In this document: positions 44,062 to 52,788 of the stretch, one piece after another
How the letters are laid out: every line of letters starts with the position of its first letter
How positions within the stretch are numbered: the first letter of the stretch is position 1
Assembly (NCBI GenBank): GCA_030601885.1
Contig: JAUWAU010000015.1
Location: forward strand, 1 to 64,000
DNA from: Armatimonadota bacterium
Lineage (GTDB): Bacteria; Armatimonadota; Zipacnadia; JAUWAU01
Reading direction: 5' to 3'
Length of the DNA stretch: 64,000 bases
Notes under the pieces: model-generated
The model's input: the letters and a program-made list of their open reading frames with translations, nothing else
The model's database searches: none
What the model was told of the DNA's origin: nothing
Position numbers and translations under genes: made by a program

Positions 44062-46164
44062 ATGCCCTGGTACGAGCATCCCATCATCTTCTACGACTGG
44101 GTCCGCTTCGGTGAGGACCTCACGCCCGAGTATCCTCAGGAGGTTATCCAGAAGGTGCTCGACGTCGAGGCGGACACCCTCGCTTTCTGCGTGCAGGTGG
44201 GCGGGTACGCGCTGTGGGACAGCCAGGTAACTCCCAAGGCGCCCTTCGTCGGCGACATGGACCTCATCGCAGAGCTTGCCGTCCTGTGCCGCGAGCGTGG
44301 ACTGCGCTTCGTCCCCTGGTGGCTCGGCACGGCGCTGGGCGTGGAGCGTATCCTCCGCGAGAATCCCAGTTGGCAGCTCGTCGGGCCACCCCGCGAAGAC
44401 GGCACTCAACAGAAGCACAACTACATCTGCTACAACACCCCGTACCGCGAGCTGCTGTACGACGAGGTCCGCGAGGTCCTCTCCGCCTACGAGGCCGATG
44501 GCATCTACTTCGACCAGCTCCCGGGGAGCTGCTACTGCCAATGGTGTCAAGCGAAGTTCGAGCGGCAGTACGGCCGGCCCATGCCCATCGTGCCCGACGA
44601 GTTCTTCGTCTACAACACCGCCGCCGGCCTGCCGCCCCTCCTCCGGGAGTTCCGCGACGACTGCGTGCGCAGCTTCTGCGCTGGCATCCGGCGGATCATC
44701 GACGATGTGCGCCCGGGGACCTGCTACGCCCAGAACTGGGTCCGTAACCAGCAGTCCTACCTCGCCGTCGGCCTCGCGGACGTGCTTCTGCCCGAGTTCT
44801 ACCAGCGGGACGATCTCATCCCCCTGGGCATGAAGCACCGCCTCACGAGGACCTACCTCGACGACGGGCCCATCTGGGGCAACGTCCGCCACTCCTTCCG
44901 GCACGACGCCCGCCACAATCCCCTCCGCGGCACGCGGATGCTGCTCATGGACTGCGTCGCCAACTACGCCGCGCCGCTCATGCTCGACCTGTGCGCCATG
45001 GACTTCGATCCGACGGGCAAAGACGAGTTGTCCGAGACCTTCCGGCACATCCGATCCGTGCAGGATGCCCTGGCGCAGGCCGAGCCCGTGCGCTACGCCG
45101 CCCTCCTGCACTCGCGCGCGTCCCACGAGCTCCAGCCGGATCGCTACGACGAGGCCTTCGAGGGGATGTATCGCCTGCTGCTCGAGGCCCACGTCCCCTT
45201 CGAGATCGTCCACGAAGCCGGCGTGCAGCGGGGCGACCTGAGGGACTACAGGGCCCTCGTCATCCCGGACGCCGTGGCCCTCGCTGACGAGACGGTGGCG
45301 GCCACACGATGCGCCGTCGAGGACGGCCTCGGCCTTGTGACGACGCACATGACCGGCTGGTTCGACGAGAAGGGAGCTGAGCGGGAGAAGCCGGCTCTCG
45401 CCGACGTCTTCGGCATCGAGATCGAGGACGTCATCGCCCAGGATGCGTGGAAGCCTCGGGGCTCTGATCCCGTTCTGGAGCTTCCGGGCATCGAGACCGA
45501 GCATTTCTTCCACTACGGAAGCGCAAACATGGAACACCCTCTGGCGAGTGGTCTGCCGGAGACCGCCCGCTTCGCCCTTTACGGCGACTTCGCCGCAATC
45601 TCGGCCGCGTCCCAGGGCGACATCGTGGGATACATCCACGCACCCGATGAGGCTCGGCTGCGCGGCCGGCCCCACAATCGACCCGGCGTATTCCCCGGCC
45701 CCGCCCAGTGGCCGCTGGGCGTGGCGCGGGAATGCGGCTCGGCCCGCGTCGCCTACTTCGCGCCCCAGGCCGACGCCACGTGGCGCCGCGCCCATGCGCC
45801 GGAGCTGGAGTCCCTCATACTGCGCGCCATCATCTGGGCCGGTGGCCCTCCGCCGCTTGAAGCACTCGACTGCCCGCCCTCAGTCGAGGTGCGCCTCTTC
45901 CACGCTCCGGCCGCGACGGCGTTCCACATCCTTCTCGTCAACCTGACCACAAACGCCCCAGTCCGCGTCCCCGGCGGCCCCGGCGTTCTCCGCTACGTCA
46001 CGCCGCACAAGGGGCTGAGGCTCGCGCTGCGAGCCGACGTCGAGGTGAGAGCCATCCGCAGCCTGCTCGGTGCGGACGTGCAGCACACGACAGAGGGCAA
46101 CGTCGTGGCCATCGAGCTGGCGGAACTGGACCTGTACGACAGCCTCACCGTGGAATACGCATGA
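44062..46164 (+). CDS. GHL6-type glycoside hydrolase with beta-galactosidase trimerisation-like domain
   Basis: 700 residues, no signal peptide. The N-terminal third is a TIM barrel like the 'hypothetical glycosyl hydrolase 6' group: FYDWVRFGEDLTPEY, RGLRFVPWWLGTALGV, YEADGIYFDQLPGSCYCQWC (conserved Asp) and YGRPMPIVP. Residues 330-540 resemble the trimerisation domain of GH42-type beta-galactosidases (RYAALLHSRASHE, DYRALVIPDAVAL, DGLGLVTTHMTGW). The C-terminus is a small beta domain. Similar proteins are often listed as alpha-L-fucosidase- or beta-galactosidase-like, but few are tested. Only a weak ribosome site precedes the ATG. Confidence 0.7.
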   Translation: MPWYEHPIIFYDWVRFGEDLTPEYPQEVIQKVLDVEADTLAFCVQVGGYALWDSQVTPKAPFVGDMDLIAELAVLCRERGLRFVPWWLGTALGVERILRENPSWQLVGPPREDGTQQKHNYICYNTPYRELLYDEVREVLSAYEADGIYFDQLPGSCYCQWCQAKFERQYGRPMPIVPDEFFVYNTAAGLPPLLREFRDDCVRSFCAGIRRIIDDVRPGTCYAQNWVRNQQSYLAVGLADVLLPEFYQRDDLIPLGMKHRLTRTYLDDGPIWGNVRHSFRHDARHNPLRGTRMLLMDCVANYAAPLMLDLCAMDFDPTGKDELSETFRHIRSVQDALAQAEPVRYAALLHSRASHELQPDRYDEAFEGMYRLLLEAHVPFEIVHEAGVQRGDLRDYRALVIPDAVALADETVAATRCAVEDGLGLVTTHMTGWFDEKGAEREKPALADVFGIEIEDVIAQDAWKPRGSDPVLELPGIETEHFFHYGSANMEHPLASGLPETARFALYGDFAAISAASQGDIVGYIHAPDEARLRGRPHNRPGVFPGPAQWPLGVARECGSARVAYFAPQADATWRRAHAPELESLILRAIIWAGGPPPLEALDCPPSVEVRLFHAPAATAFHILLVNLTTNAPVRVPGGPGVLRYVTPHKGLRLALRADVEVRAIRSLLGADVQHTTEGNVVAIELAELDLYDSLTVEYA

Positions 46165-46188
46165 GAGCGCCCCGATATGGGCGCTCTC
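46163..46188. terminator. Hairpin between convergent glycosidase and sulfatase-fold genes
   Basis: GAGAGCGCCC-CGATAT-GGGCGCTCTC, a perfect ten-base stem overlapping the glycosidase stop codon and ending 29 bases before the stop of the opposing gene. It has no T-run; it probably acts in both directions. Confidence 0.6.
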
Positions 46189-46217
46189 GTGACAGTCCCA
46201 GGCTTCGCATTGAGCTG

Positions 46218-47723
46218 CTACGCGCCGTACAGCTCCCTCAGCCGCCCCTGCATCTTCGCAACGACCTCCGGGTTGTCCAGCACCACGTTGTTCTTCTCCT
46301 CGGGGTCCTTCTCGAGGTCGTACAGATGCGGCACGCCCGGCCCGCCGGCCTTGACCTTGTCCGCCTGCTGCTGCACATACGAGGGCTGCAGCCAGTCTTT
46401 CTGCTTCGCGTCCTGGTAGTAATGCCACTTTCGGTCGCGCACGGCTGCGAAGGTGCGGAACTCGGTGATCACGTAATCGTGAATCGCGTCGCTCTCGCCG
46501 GTTGCCAGCGACCAGAAGCTCTCCCCGTCCAGGTCGAGCTTGTGCTGGATGTCGAGCATGTCCAGGAACGTCGGCATGTAGTCCGTGGCGTGCACCAGCG
46601 CATCCACGCGCTTGCCGGCGAAGCTCTGATCCGGATGGCGCACGATGAGCGGCAACTGCGCCACGCGGGAGTCGAGCAATCCCGGCGTCTTCTGCACGCA
46701 GCCCTCCTCGCCCAGATGCGTGCCGTGGTCCGTGCTGAAGACGATGATGGTATCGTCCAGCAGCCCAAGCTTCCGGACGCCATCCACGAGATGGCCCACC
46801 CACTTGTCAACAAGCGAGACCTCCGCCGCATACAGCGCCCGAAGCAGCGGCAAGTCCTCAGGACGTACGTCCTTCGTTTTCACCCCGTAGCCGAACAGGA
46901 AGCGCTCGTATCCGTAGTCATCGCAGTACATCTTCTGGAAGCGCGGCGGCGCGTCCCAGGGCTCGTGCGGGTCGAAGGTGTCGATCCAGAGCATGAAGCG
47001 CTCGGCCCCGGCGTTCTCCTCCACCCACCTGAGCCCGGCGCGCATCGAGCGCGCGCAGAAGTAGTCCTTCTCGCCCTTCACGTCTTGGGTGTTCATCAGG
47101 TATTGGCGCATGCGGCTGTCGTAGTTCTCGTTCCAGAGGTGCGCCGGCATGTGTTTCTTCGGGTCGAACTTCTCGCGCGGGCCGCTCCGGTACGGGTCGC
47201 TCTCCTGGCCGCGAATCCACTCCCACGAGCTGAAGCCCTGGTGGAAATTCATGCCCGGCTTGAAGTGGTGGTACGTGTCCACAATGAACCCACTCGTGAA
47301 GCCGTGGCCGCTCAGCACCTGCGCCAGCGACTTGCGCCCGGGCTGGATGGGCGTCCAGCCGCCGTGGACCCGCATGGGGACGATGCTTTTGCCGGTATGG
47401 AACACGCGCCGACACGGGATGGTCGGAAGGCCGTCGGCATAGCAGTTGGTGAAGACGACGCCCTCGGACGCCAGCCGATCCAGATTGGGCGTCTTCACCT
47501 CCGTGTTGCCGTAGCAGCCCAGATGATCGGCCCGGAATGTGTCGGCGACGATGAAGATGAGGTTCTTTGCCATCTTGGTCCCCCTTGGTGTCTCCGCTTC
47601 TTGGGCGACGGCGCTGATGCCACGCGCTAACGGTGCCGCTGCAACCCCGCCGGCGACCGCTTTCAAGAAATCCCGTCGATCGACGCGGCGAGCGCGCAAA
47701 GCGTGCCTGGTGTCACTCGGCAT
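46218..47723 (-). CDS. Exported sulfatase-fold hydrolase with Thr at the nucleophile position
   Basis: 501 residues from the ATG at 47723 after GGGGGAGAG. The leader carries RRVDRRDFLKAVAGGVAAAP, a twin-arginine signal. The fold is clear: NLIFIVADTFRADHLGCYGN, STDHGTHLGEEGCVQK and HLYDLEKDPEEKNNV. The nucleophile motif reads T-I-P-C-R in DGLPTIPCRRVFHTGKS, so the formylglycine position has Thr; the Cys present is two residues later. It cannot be processed like a normal sulfatase. It may be a phosphohydrolase, or a related activity using Thr. Convergent with the GHL6-type gene. Confidence 0.8.
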   Translation of the reverse strand: MPSDTRHALRARRVDRRDFLKAVAGGVAAAPLARGISAVAQEAETPRGTKMAKNLIFIVADTFRADHLGCYGNTEVKTPNLDRLASEGVVFTNCYADGLPTIPCRRVFHTGKSIVPMRVHGGWTPIQPGRKSLAQVLSGHGFTSGFIVDTYHHFKPGMNFHQGFSSWEWIRGQESDPYRSGPREKFDPKKHMPAHLWNENYDSRMRQYLMNTQDVKGEKDYFCARSMRAGLRWVEENAGAERFMLWIDTFDPHEPWDAPPRFQKMYCDDYGYERFLFGYGVKTKDVRPEDLPLLRALYAAEVSLVDKWVGHLVDGVRKLGLLDDTIIVFSTDHGTHLGEEGCVQKTPGLLDSRVAQLPLIVRHPDQSFAGKRVDALVHATDYMPTFLDMLDIQHKLDLDGESFWSLATGESDAIHDYVITEFRTFAAVRDRKWHYYQDAKQKDWLQPSYVQQQADKVKAGGPGVPHLYDLEKDPEEKNNVVLDNPEVVAKMQGRLRELYGA

Positions 47724-47830
47724 CCGTACTCTCCCCCTTCCGACGTCCCGAAGCTGTACTAGACGCTCTGCCCCGCGAGTATGCCGCCCCAAGTTCGCCT
47801 TCCGAGTCAGCCTCCCCTCCACTGCGTGCA

Positions 47831-47926
47831 GGGGTCAGAGCTTCAAAGTTCAATCTTCGTCCGACCCGATACTGGCAGGGGAGAGGAACACCCTCGCCGA
47901 AGATTGAACTTTGAAGCTCTGACCCC
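47831..47926. repeat. 96-bp palindromic element
   Basis: Two perfect 29-base inverted arms, the left beginning GGGGTCAGAGCTTC (47831-47859) and the right ending GAAGCTCTGACCCC (47898-47926), around a 38-base spacer. Termini of the GGGTCAGA type are known from REP/REPIN elements mobilised by RAYT (Y1) transposases. It lies 28 bases upstream of the interrupted carboxypeptidase gene. Confidence 0.8.
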
Positions 47927-47954
47927 AAACCGTTACGCGTCTGAGAGGTGCCCG

Positions 47955-48292
47955 ATGCGCCCACCTTGCCCCATTGGACGTTGCCGCGTGACACTGATTC
48001 TGTCCGTGATCGGAGTGACCCTGATGGCAGCATCCGCCCACGCCGCCGAGCTGTCCGTCGAAGACTTCACCTTCGACTGCCCCCTCGGCTCCCAGAGCGC
48101 CACCATCGAGAAAGTCGCCACCAACCACTTCAAGGTCACCCTCGGCCATGCGCCGGAGCACGATGACTGGTGCAACAAGCTCCAGTTCCGCATCACCCGG
48201 CACGCCAAGGGCAACTCCCTTCGGCTCGACGTCGTGTTTCCGGGCGGCCCGCGGTACAGCCTCAACGAGTACTTCCATTCCTGGTCCTACGA
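47955..48292 (+). pseudogene. 5' half of an M14 zinc carboxypeptidase gene split by the integrated element
   Basis: Reads from an ATG after GAGAGGTG through a signal peptide (MRPPCPIGRCRVTLILSVIG...) and a beta-rich N-domain like that of cytosolic-carboxypeptidase-type M14 proteins (VEDFTFDCPLGSQSATIEK, HDDWCNKLQFRITRHAKGN). It stops making sense at the codons for W-S-Y-D, exactly at the 9-bp repeat GTCCTACGA. The continuation, S-Y-D-G-K-N-W-Q, lies in the same reading phase at 61832 on the far side of the element. Joined, the two parts give an intact protein of about 411 residues. Confidence 0.85.
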
Positions 48293-49941
48293 CTGGATGG
48301 GGTTACAGACAACGAGGAGAATCCATCATCCGCGCCGATGGGGTCGGGCAGGGCGAGCCCAGTCACCTTGATTGATCCACCCTCCACCATCACCTTGAAG
48401 CACACCTCCATCTCCCCAGACGGAAGCAGACTCAGCCAGAAGATATGCTCTCGCACAAAGGACGCCTGCTCCTCCTCCGACTTCTGCTCCTCGGCTTCCA
48501 GCACGGCGCGCACTCCCGCAAAGGCCTCATGCAGAGCATTCTCTGCCAGTCGCACCTGCCGGAACTCCTCCTCGGCTGCCTGAGCCTCCGCCAGCGCCGC
48601 CTTCGCCAGGTCGCGCTCCTTCCGCAGGCCCTCTAGCGTGTGGGCCGCCTCCTCCTCCGGCCCGGTCCCCGTACCTATCGCCTGCCACACCCGGTCTATG
48701 CTCGCCTCCGCGTCGTCGAGTTGCCGCTGCAGCACAATGGATATGGTCGGGTCGGGTTCGCCAGATTCATCGGGACCGCCGTGAGGCTCTCTCTCGACCC
48801 TCTGCTCCGGCAGTCCAACAGCGAAGACTAGATGCCCCTGCAGGCACCGATCAAACATCCACGGCGGCTCGGGGGGCGCATCAGGATCCCTGTGGTGTGC
48901 ATCGTGATAGAATGCGAGTTCCTCCAACACGGCCCAGGCCTTCGCGTGCAACTTCTCCGCCCGCACCGCCCGGGCCTTGCAACTCCGCTCCCGCATATAC
49001 CGAAGGCAACGATAGTAGCGCGCCTTGCCCATGACCTGGGGGACCATGGCCCCGCCGCATTCGCTACACCTCACGAGCCCCCGTAGCAGGAACGCATGTT
49101 TTGGCTTGGCGCGCCAGGCGTGAGCCCGCCGCCGCTTCCGCTCCTGCTGTACCTTCTCGAACAGTTCGGTCGAGATGATGGGCGGCACGGGCACCGTGGC
49201 GCCCCCCCATTCCGCTTCGCCCGTGTACGTCCGATTGCCGAGGATGAATGCGACGGAGGTGTGGCCCCATTTCCGCCCGGCTATCCCCGTGGCACTGAGC
49301 CAGTCGCGAATCTGGTAGAATCCCTGCCCTTCGAGATAGCGCCGATACATCGCCTCCACAATCGCAGCACCCGCCGGGTCTACGTCGAGTCCTTTCGTCT
49401 CGGGATTGAGAGTGTAGCCCAGCGGCACTTTCATCGCGTGCCACCGCCCCTGCTTCGCACTCTCCCGCCGACCGCCGACGCCCCGCCGGACAATAGCCTT
49501 CCGCTCCTCGGCGGCGCCCCATTGTTTGATAAAGCCCATCAACGTTGCAGATGAATCGCCCGCCAGGTCGTATGTGGCGCTAGGCGTCACAATCGGGCAT
49601 TCCGCGTCGAGGCACGTCCCGGCGATCTCCGCCCACTCTCGCGGGTCTTCCTCGCGACTCAGACGATCTATGTCGAAGACCACAAGGCGTTCCACCTCGC
49701 GCGTTCTGATGCGTTCGAGCAACCGGCGTAGCACGGGCCGCTTCTGCAATGGCCCGGCAGACGCGGCCCTCTCCTCGTATTCCTCCGACGGAACCCAATT
49801 CTCCCGCTTGCATAGTGCCGTGAGGGCCGTTCGCTGCGCCTCGTATCCGTACCGTTCCAGTTGTTCGGCAGAGGAAACCCTAAGGTAAATCGCTGTATGC
49901 CGCCCGTTCGGTGACGACATAGCTTTCCGTCGCTTTGGCAT
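48262..49941 (-). CDS. Large serine recombinase (integrase of the element)
   Basis: 559 residues. The catalytic domain has AIYLRVSSAEQ (nucleophile Ser at about residue 23), VVFDIDRLSREEDP and the family's ERKAIVRRGVGGRRESA. A recombinase domain follows, with GYTLNPETKG and the RTYTGEAEWGG segment. Next is a zinc ribbon (CSECGGAMVPQ ... RERSC) and a coiled coil near residues 410-500. The start is supported by GGGAGGTGACGCG. The gene runs past attL, so its last residues and its stop codon come from the chromosome in the integrated state. It should catalyse integration into the M14 gene. Confidence 0.93.
   Translation of the reverse strand: MPKRRKAMSSPNGRHTAIYLRVSSAEQLERYGYEAQRTALTALCKRENWVPSEEYEERAASAGPLQKRPVLRRLLERIRTREVERLVVFDIDRLSREEDPREWAEIAGTCLDAECPIVTPSATYDLAGDSSATLMGFIKQWGAAEERKAIVRRGVGGRRESAKQGRWHAMKVPLGYTLNPETKGLDVDPAGAAIVEAMYRRYLEGQGFYQIRDWLSATGIAGRKWGHTSVAFILGNRTYTGEAEWGGATVPVPPIISTELFEKVQQERKRRRAHAWRAKPKHAFLLRGLVRCSECGGAMVPQVMGKARYYRCLRYMRERSCKARAVRAEKLHAKAWAVLEELAFYHDAHHRDPDAPPEPPWMFDRCLQGHLVFAVGLPEQRVEREPHGGPDESGEPDPTISIVLQRQLDDAEASIDRVWQAIGTGTGPEEEAAHTLEGLRKERDLAKAALAEAQAAEEEFRQVRLAENALHEAFAGVRAVLEAEEQKSEEEQASFVREHIFWLSLLPSGEMEVCFKVMVEGGSIKVTGLALPDPIGADDGFSSLSVTPSSRRTRNGSTR
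48284..48292 (+). other. attL core of the integrated element
   Basis: GTCCTACGA, repeated exactly at 61831-61839. To its left is the host M14 gene and to its right the element. Reading phase across the two copies restores the host gene (S-Y-D in both), which places the crossover within these nine bases. It lies inside the 3' end of the recombinase gene. Confidence 0.85.
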
Positions 49942-49945
49942 CGCG

Positions 49946-50353
49946 TCACCTCCCTTCGTCAGCCCAACTGGCTATCGGAAACACGAGTTGCCCGCGCGTC
50001 CGTCGATTCAGTAGGGCAATGGCCTCGCCGCTGTCGCACAGCTTCACCAAGTCCCGCGGGCGTCCGGTACGGCCCCGCACCACCAGGAACCGGCCAGTGC
50101 TCGCCGGGTTCTGCCCGAGGCGACGCCGCAGATACTCGAAGCAGTCGCGTACCTTCTGCATACTCAAGCCGGCACTACGCAGTCCGTGGATGATGGAAAC
50201 CTCGCGCACGTGCTTCGGTTGCCACACCCATTCTATTCGTTGCCGCCCTCCGCCCGCTGGCGTTACTAACCCCTCCGATGCCCATCTCGCAACCGTTCTG
50301 TACGGAACTCCCGTCAGGTCCGCCACATCGTATGTTGTGAGTGTCCCGTTCAT
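49946..50353 (-). CDS. MerR-type HTH protein, possible excision factor or regulator
   Basis: 135 residues from the ATG at 50353, which follows GGAGGAGGG. The N-terminal winged-helix segment LTTYDVADLTGVPYRTVARW and EGLVTPAGGG is of the MerR or excisionase type, followed by MQKVRDCFEYLRRRLG. It ends four bases before the recombinase start and contains the recombinase ribosome site, so the two are translationally linked. A small MerR-like gene coupled to a large serine recombinase is well placed to be its recombination directionality factor or the regulator of integration. The choice between these roles is inferred. Confidence 0.75.
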   Translation of the reverse strand: MNGTLTTYDVADLTGVPYRTVARWASEGLVTPAGGGRQRIEWVWQPKHVREVSIIHGLRSAGLSMQKVRDCFEYLRRRLGQNPASTGRFLVVRGRTGRPRDLVKLCDSGEAIALLNRRTRGQLVFPIASWADEGR

Positions 50354-50545
50354 AGGCTTCCCTCCTCCGGCATTGCTACTTGGCATTATAGCAGAACCAA
50401 GAATCCATTGCAAGCATTTTTTTTGGAGAGCCCGGGCGGGGCGGAGATGACCCCGCCCGGGCGGCAAGGGCGGCAGCGCTTGGGGCAATGCTGCACGCCT
50501 GACGAGCGCAGCTCGCGGGCACGGCGGCTGCGCTACAAAGGTCCG

Positions 50546-52069
50546 TTAGACAGTCGCCACAGCATAGCCGAGTCCGATGAACGGCTCGCTCGCTGGATCG
50601 GCCATCTCCTCAAGGTCGAGGCGCACGCTGGCGACGACTTGCCGCTGACCATATTCGATGATCCGGTCGCTCTCTACGTTGGACGAGCGGCGCCCGAACT
50701 TGCAGGCCCGCCGGTTGACGTAGAGGACGATGGTTTTATCGGTGCTCGAACCATCGTAAATGCCCGAGGCGTTCAGGTCGGAGGCCACGTGCTCTGAGAC
50801 GAATACCGGAGAGCCGAAAAGCTGCGCCAGCTCGCCTTTGTGGATGACTGCCGCACTTCCGTATTTCTCACGCGTCAAACACTCAGTCAGGCCGAGCATT
50901 TTCGCGTAGCCCTGCATACTGGTGAGCCACGCACCCTCTCGCGGGTTCGTCCCCCACTTGCCCATCTTGGCTTTCAGCAGGAGCAGATTTGCCGCGGTGA
51001 AGGACGATAGGGAAACGCTGGCAACGCTGCTCGACTGCTTGTTCTGCAGCCGACGGATGCCTTCCCAACAGCGGCGCACGTCGTAGGATTGCACCGTGTA
51101 GCCAACGTCGAAGTGCGTCGTCTGTGTGTCGCCATTGACCGTGCAGCTTTCGATCCCATCTGCGAGCGCGAAAACGAGCTCGCTTTCGACGTGCGGCAAG
51201 ATTGGAATGATGCTGTCCTCACTGAGCTCGTCGGAGAACAAGCAACGAACAGCAATCTTCACAGCGTCAAACTGTACGCTACTTGTTGCAGCATCTCCAG
51301 TGCGGATGGCCGTGCCGGTATCGCCGGTGCTCTCGCTCGCCTTGTACGCAGTCACCTTGTCGCCCTGAACCGGCAGCTTGAACGGCGAGGTTGGCATCGG
51401 GAACTCGTCAAAGATCGTGGCAACCCGGAGCTCCAATTCTACACGACGCCAGAGGTCTGCGGAGAAGCCCGTCGGAATCCAGTCGGCACCAGCGCCGGAC
51501 TCTGCCGTGTCCATGGCCTTTCTGGCTGCGCTCAGTGCCCCGCTGCTTGCTGCCTCGCCACGGAACATGGCCCGGTAGAGGCTGAACATCTTCAGCTCGC
51601 GGCAGATGGTCGGCGTAGACACATGCTGATTCTCGCCTTTGGTGCCAAGGAGCAGCGCGGCGAGCCATACCTGGTTGTGCATCTGCTGAAGCGCCCGGAC
51701 GTTCTCCTCGGCTACGCCCGTGATGTCGCTGGCAATCCTGGCAGGCGCCTTGATAAGGAGTTCCGGCGTCGGACTTTCATAGAGTCCTGGGTCGAGGTGG
51801 GCGAGCGTGAAATTGTAGCCTGATCCGCGCTCGTCAGTTTCGCTGTTCGGGAGGCGAAATGCCTTGTCGTCGGCGTCCCAACCCTCTACCGAATGCTCGA
51901 TTTTACGCTTGTCGGGAGGCGGAGGTTTGTTGTCGTCGGGAGGCAGCCGGTCGGCAAACTCAAGGAGCTGCTCCGGCCCCATCTCACTTACGTCGTAGCC
52001 TTTGTTTGTCAGCGCGTCGCGTATTTGCTGCTCGGCGATTGTCGCCAAGCGTTCCTGTCCTTTGGTCAA
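50546..52069 (-). CDS. HK97-fold major capsid protein
   Basis: 507 residues. Residues 1-200 include a charged N-terminal part with likely scaffold function (EQLLEFADRLPPDD, RALQQMHNQVWLAALLLGTK). The capsid domain follows, with LRVATIFDEFPMPTSPFKLP, AIRTGDAATSSVQFDAVKI, AVRCLFSDELSEDSIIPILP and the late GSPVFVSEHVA and IVLYVNRRACKFGRRS. These match the layout of HK97-like capsid proteins. The start is a TTG directly after a stop, with weak ribosome signals; a later TTG at 52048 is possible. It follows the prohead protease, the usual order in phages. The copy of the leader motif at 52087 precedes it. Confidence 0.85.
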   Translation of the reverse strand: MTKGQERLATIAEQQIRDALTNKGYDVSEMGPEQLLEFADRLPPDDNKPPPPDKRKIEHSVEGWDADDKAFRLPNSETDERGSGYNFTLAHLDPGLYESPTPELLIKAPARIASDITGVAEENVRALQQMHNQVWLAALLLGTKGENQHVSTPTICRELKMFSLYRAMFRGEAASSGALSAARKAMDTAESGAGADWIPTGFSADLWRRVELELRVATIFDEFPMPTSPFKLPVQGDKVTAYKASESTGDTGTAIRTGDAATSSVQFDAVKIAVRCLFSDELSEDSIIPILPHVESELVFALADGIESCTVNGDTQTTHFDVGYTVQSYDVRRCWEGIRRLQNKQSSSVASVSLSSFTAANLLLLKAKMGKWGTNPREGAWLTSMQGYAKMLGLTECLTREKYGSAAVIHKGELAQLFGSPVFVSEHVASDLNASGIYDGSSTDKTIVLYVNRRACKFGRRSSNVESDRIIEYGQRQVVASVRLDLEEMADPASEPFIGLGYAVATV

Positions 52070-52086
52070 CTAACTTCATCAGCCCA

Positions 52087-52105
52087 ATGCCCCGTAGTCG
52101 CCCCG
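52087..52105 (-). promoter_or_regulatory. Leader motif GGGGC-box pair, copy A (before capsid gene)
   Basis: On the minus strand CGGGGCGACTACGGGGCAT, 18 bases upstream of the capsid start. Related pairs of GGGGC boxes occur before four other genes of the element. Function unknown. Confidence 0.45.
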
Positions 52106-52109
52106 GTCT

Positions 52110-52754
52110 TTATGATGCTCGCAGCATCGCCAGCGCGCGCGATGGATCGAGCAGCCAACTGGGATCGGTCTCCCCGGCTTGCTCGTCGTCCGCTGCTGGC
52201 GGCTGCGTTAGATTCTTCATCGCTGGACACATTGCTTTTATCAAGCTCACGCTCGTGCCCCGGTTCATGCCTAGAGGGACGGCAGCGATCTCATGGAACT
52301 TCACCTCTTCGAGGATTCGGACGCGCCGATTGTCCCTCGTTTCATGGCGGAATTTCACTACGTCATAGCCGATGGAACTTTGCGTGACGCAGCCCTCGCG
52401 GATTAGAATCTGTGTGAGCGTGGCGAGCTCGTGGCCCGGGTCGCTGATAATCCGCGCCTTGAAACTCAGCCCCGTGCGGCTCAGTTCCTGCTCGTATGTC
52501 GTTCCGATCGGATAGATGCAGTTGTGGCAGTACGTGTACAGCGGCGTCTCTTGATAGATCGGCAGGTGCTTCGCCAACGCCGACGGCGGGAGCACATCCC
52601 CGCAGTAGTCAAGCTGCACGCTGGTCGCCTCGCCCTCGACGAGCATCGCATGGCCCTTGCCGTCCTTGCGGTCACGAATGATCTTCCACTCAGTGGGCCA
52701 CGGCAATATTCTTTCGCAGGGCGTCACGCCCAACTTCATGTCGGTGAGGTTCAT
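52110..52754 (-). CDS. Prohead maturation protease (HK97 family)
   Basis: 214 residues. The fold is that of the HK97-type serine prohead proteases that trim capsid precursors. The region AMLVEGEATSVQLDYCGDVL opens the domain, and the catalytic His and Ser are likely those in TYCHNC and TQSSIGYDVVKF (the SxGY-type motif). ILEEVKFHEIAAVPLGMNRG is typical of the end of the domain. It lies directly upstream of the capsid gene, as in most HK97-like head modules. Only a weak ribosome site precedes the ATG, and a leader motif sits at 52772. Confidence 0.82.
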   Translation of the reverse strand: MNLTDMKLGVTPCERILPWPTEWKIIRDRKDGKGHAMLVEGEATSVQLDYCGDVLPPSALAKHLPIYQETPLYTYCHNCIYPIGTTYEQELSRTGLSFKARIISDPGHELATLTQILIREGCVTQSSIGYDVVKFRHETRDNRRVRILEEVKFHEIAAVPLGMNRGTSVSLIKAMCPAMKNLTQPPAADDEQAGETDPSWLLDPSRALAMLRAS

Positions 52755-52771
52755 TTGCCGTCAATCGTCCG

Positions 52772-52788
52772 ATGCCCCGTTCGCCCCG
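52772..52788 (-). promoter_or_regulatory. Leader motif GGGGC-box pair, copy B (before prohead protease)
   Basis: On the minus strand CGGGGCGAACGGGGCAT, 17 bases before the protease start. Nearly identical to copies A and C. Confidence 0.45.

Noticed and set aside
43696..45795. A 699-residue open frame on the minus strand opposite the GHL6-type glycosidase
   Set aside because: It has no family motif, lacks a ribosome site, and exactly mirrors a well-supported gene. GC-rich codon use leaves long antisense frames open here.
46161..47630. A 489-residue plus-strand frame opposite the Thr-type sulfatase-fold gene
   Set aside because: Antisense shadow without start signal or motifs.
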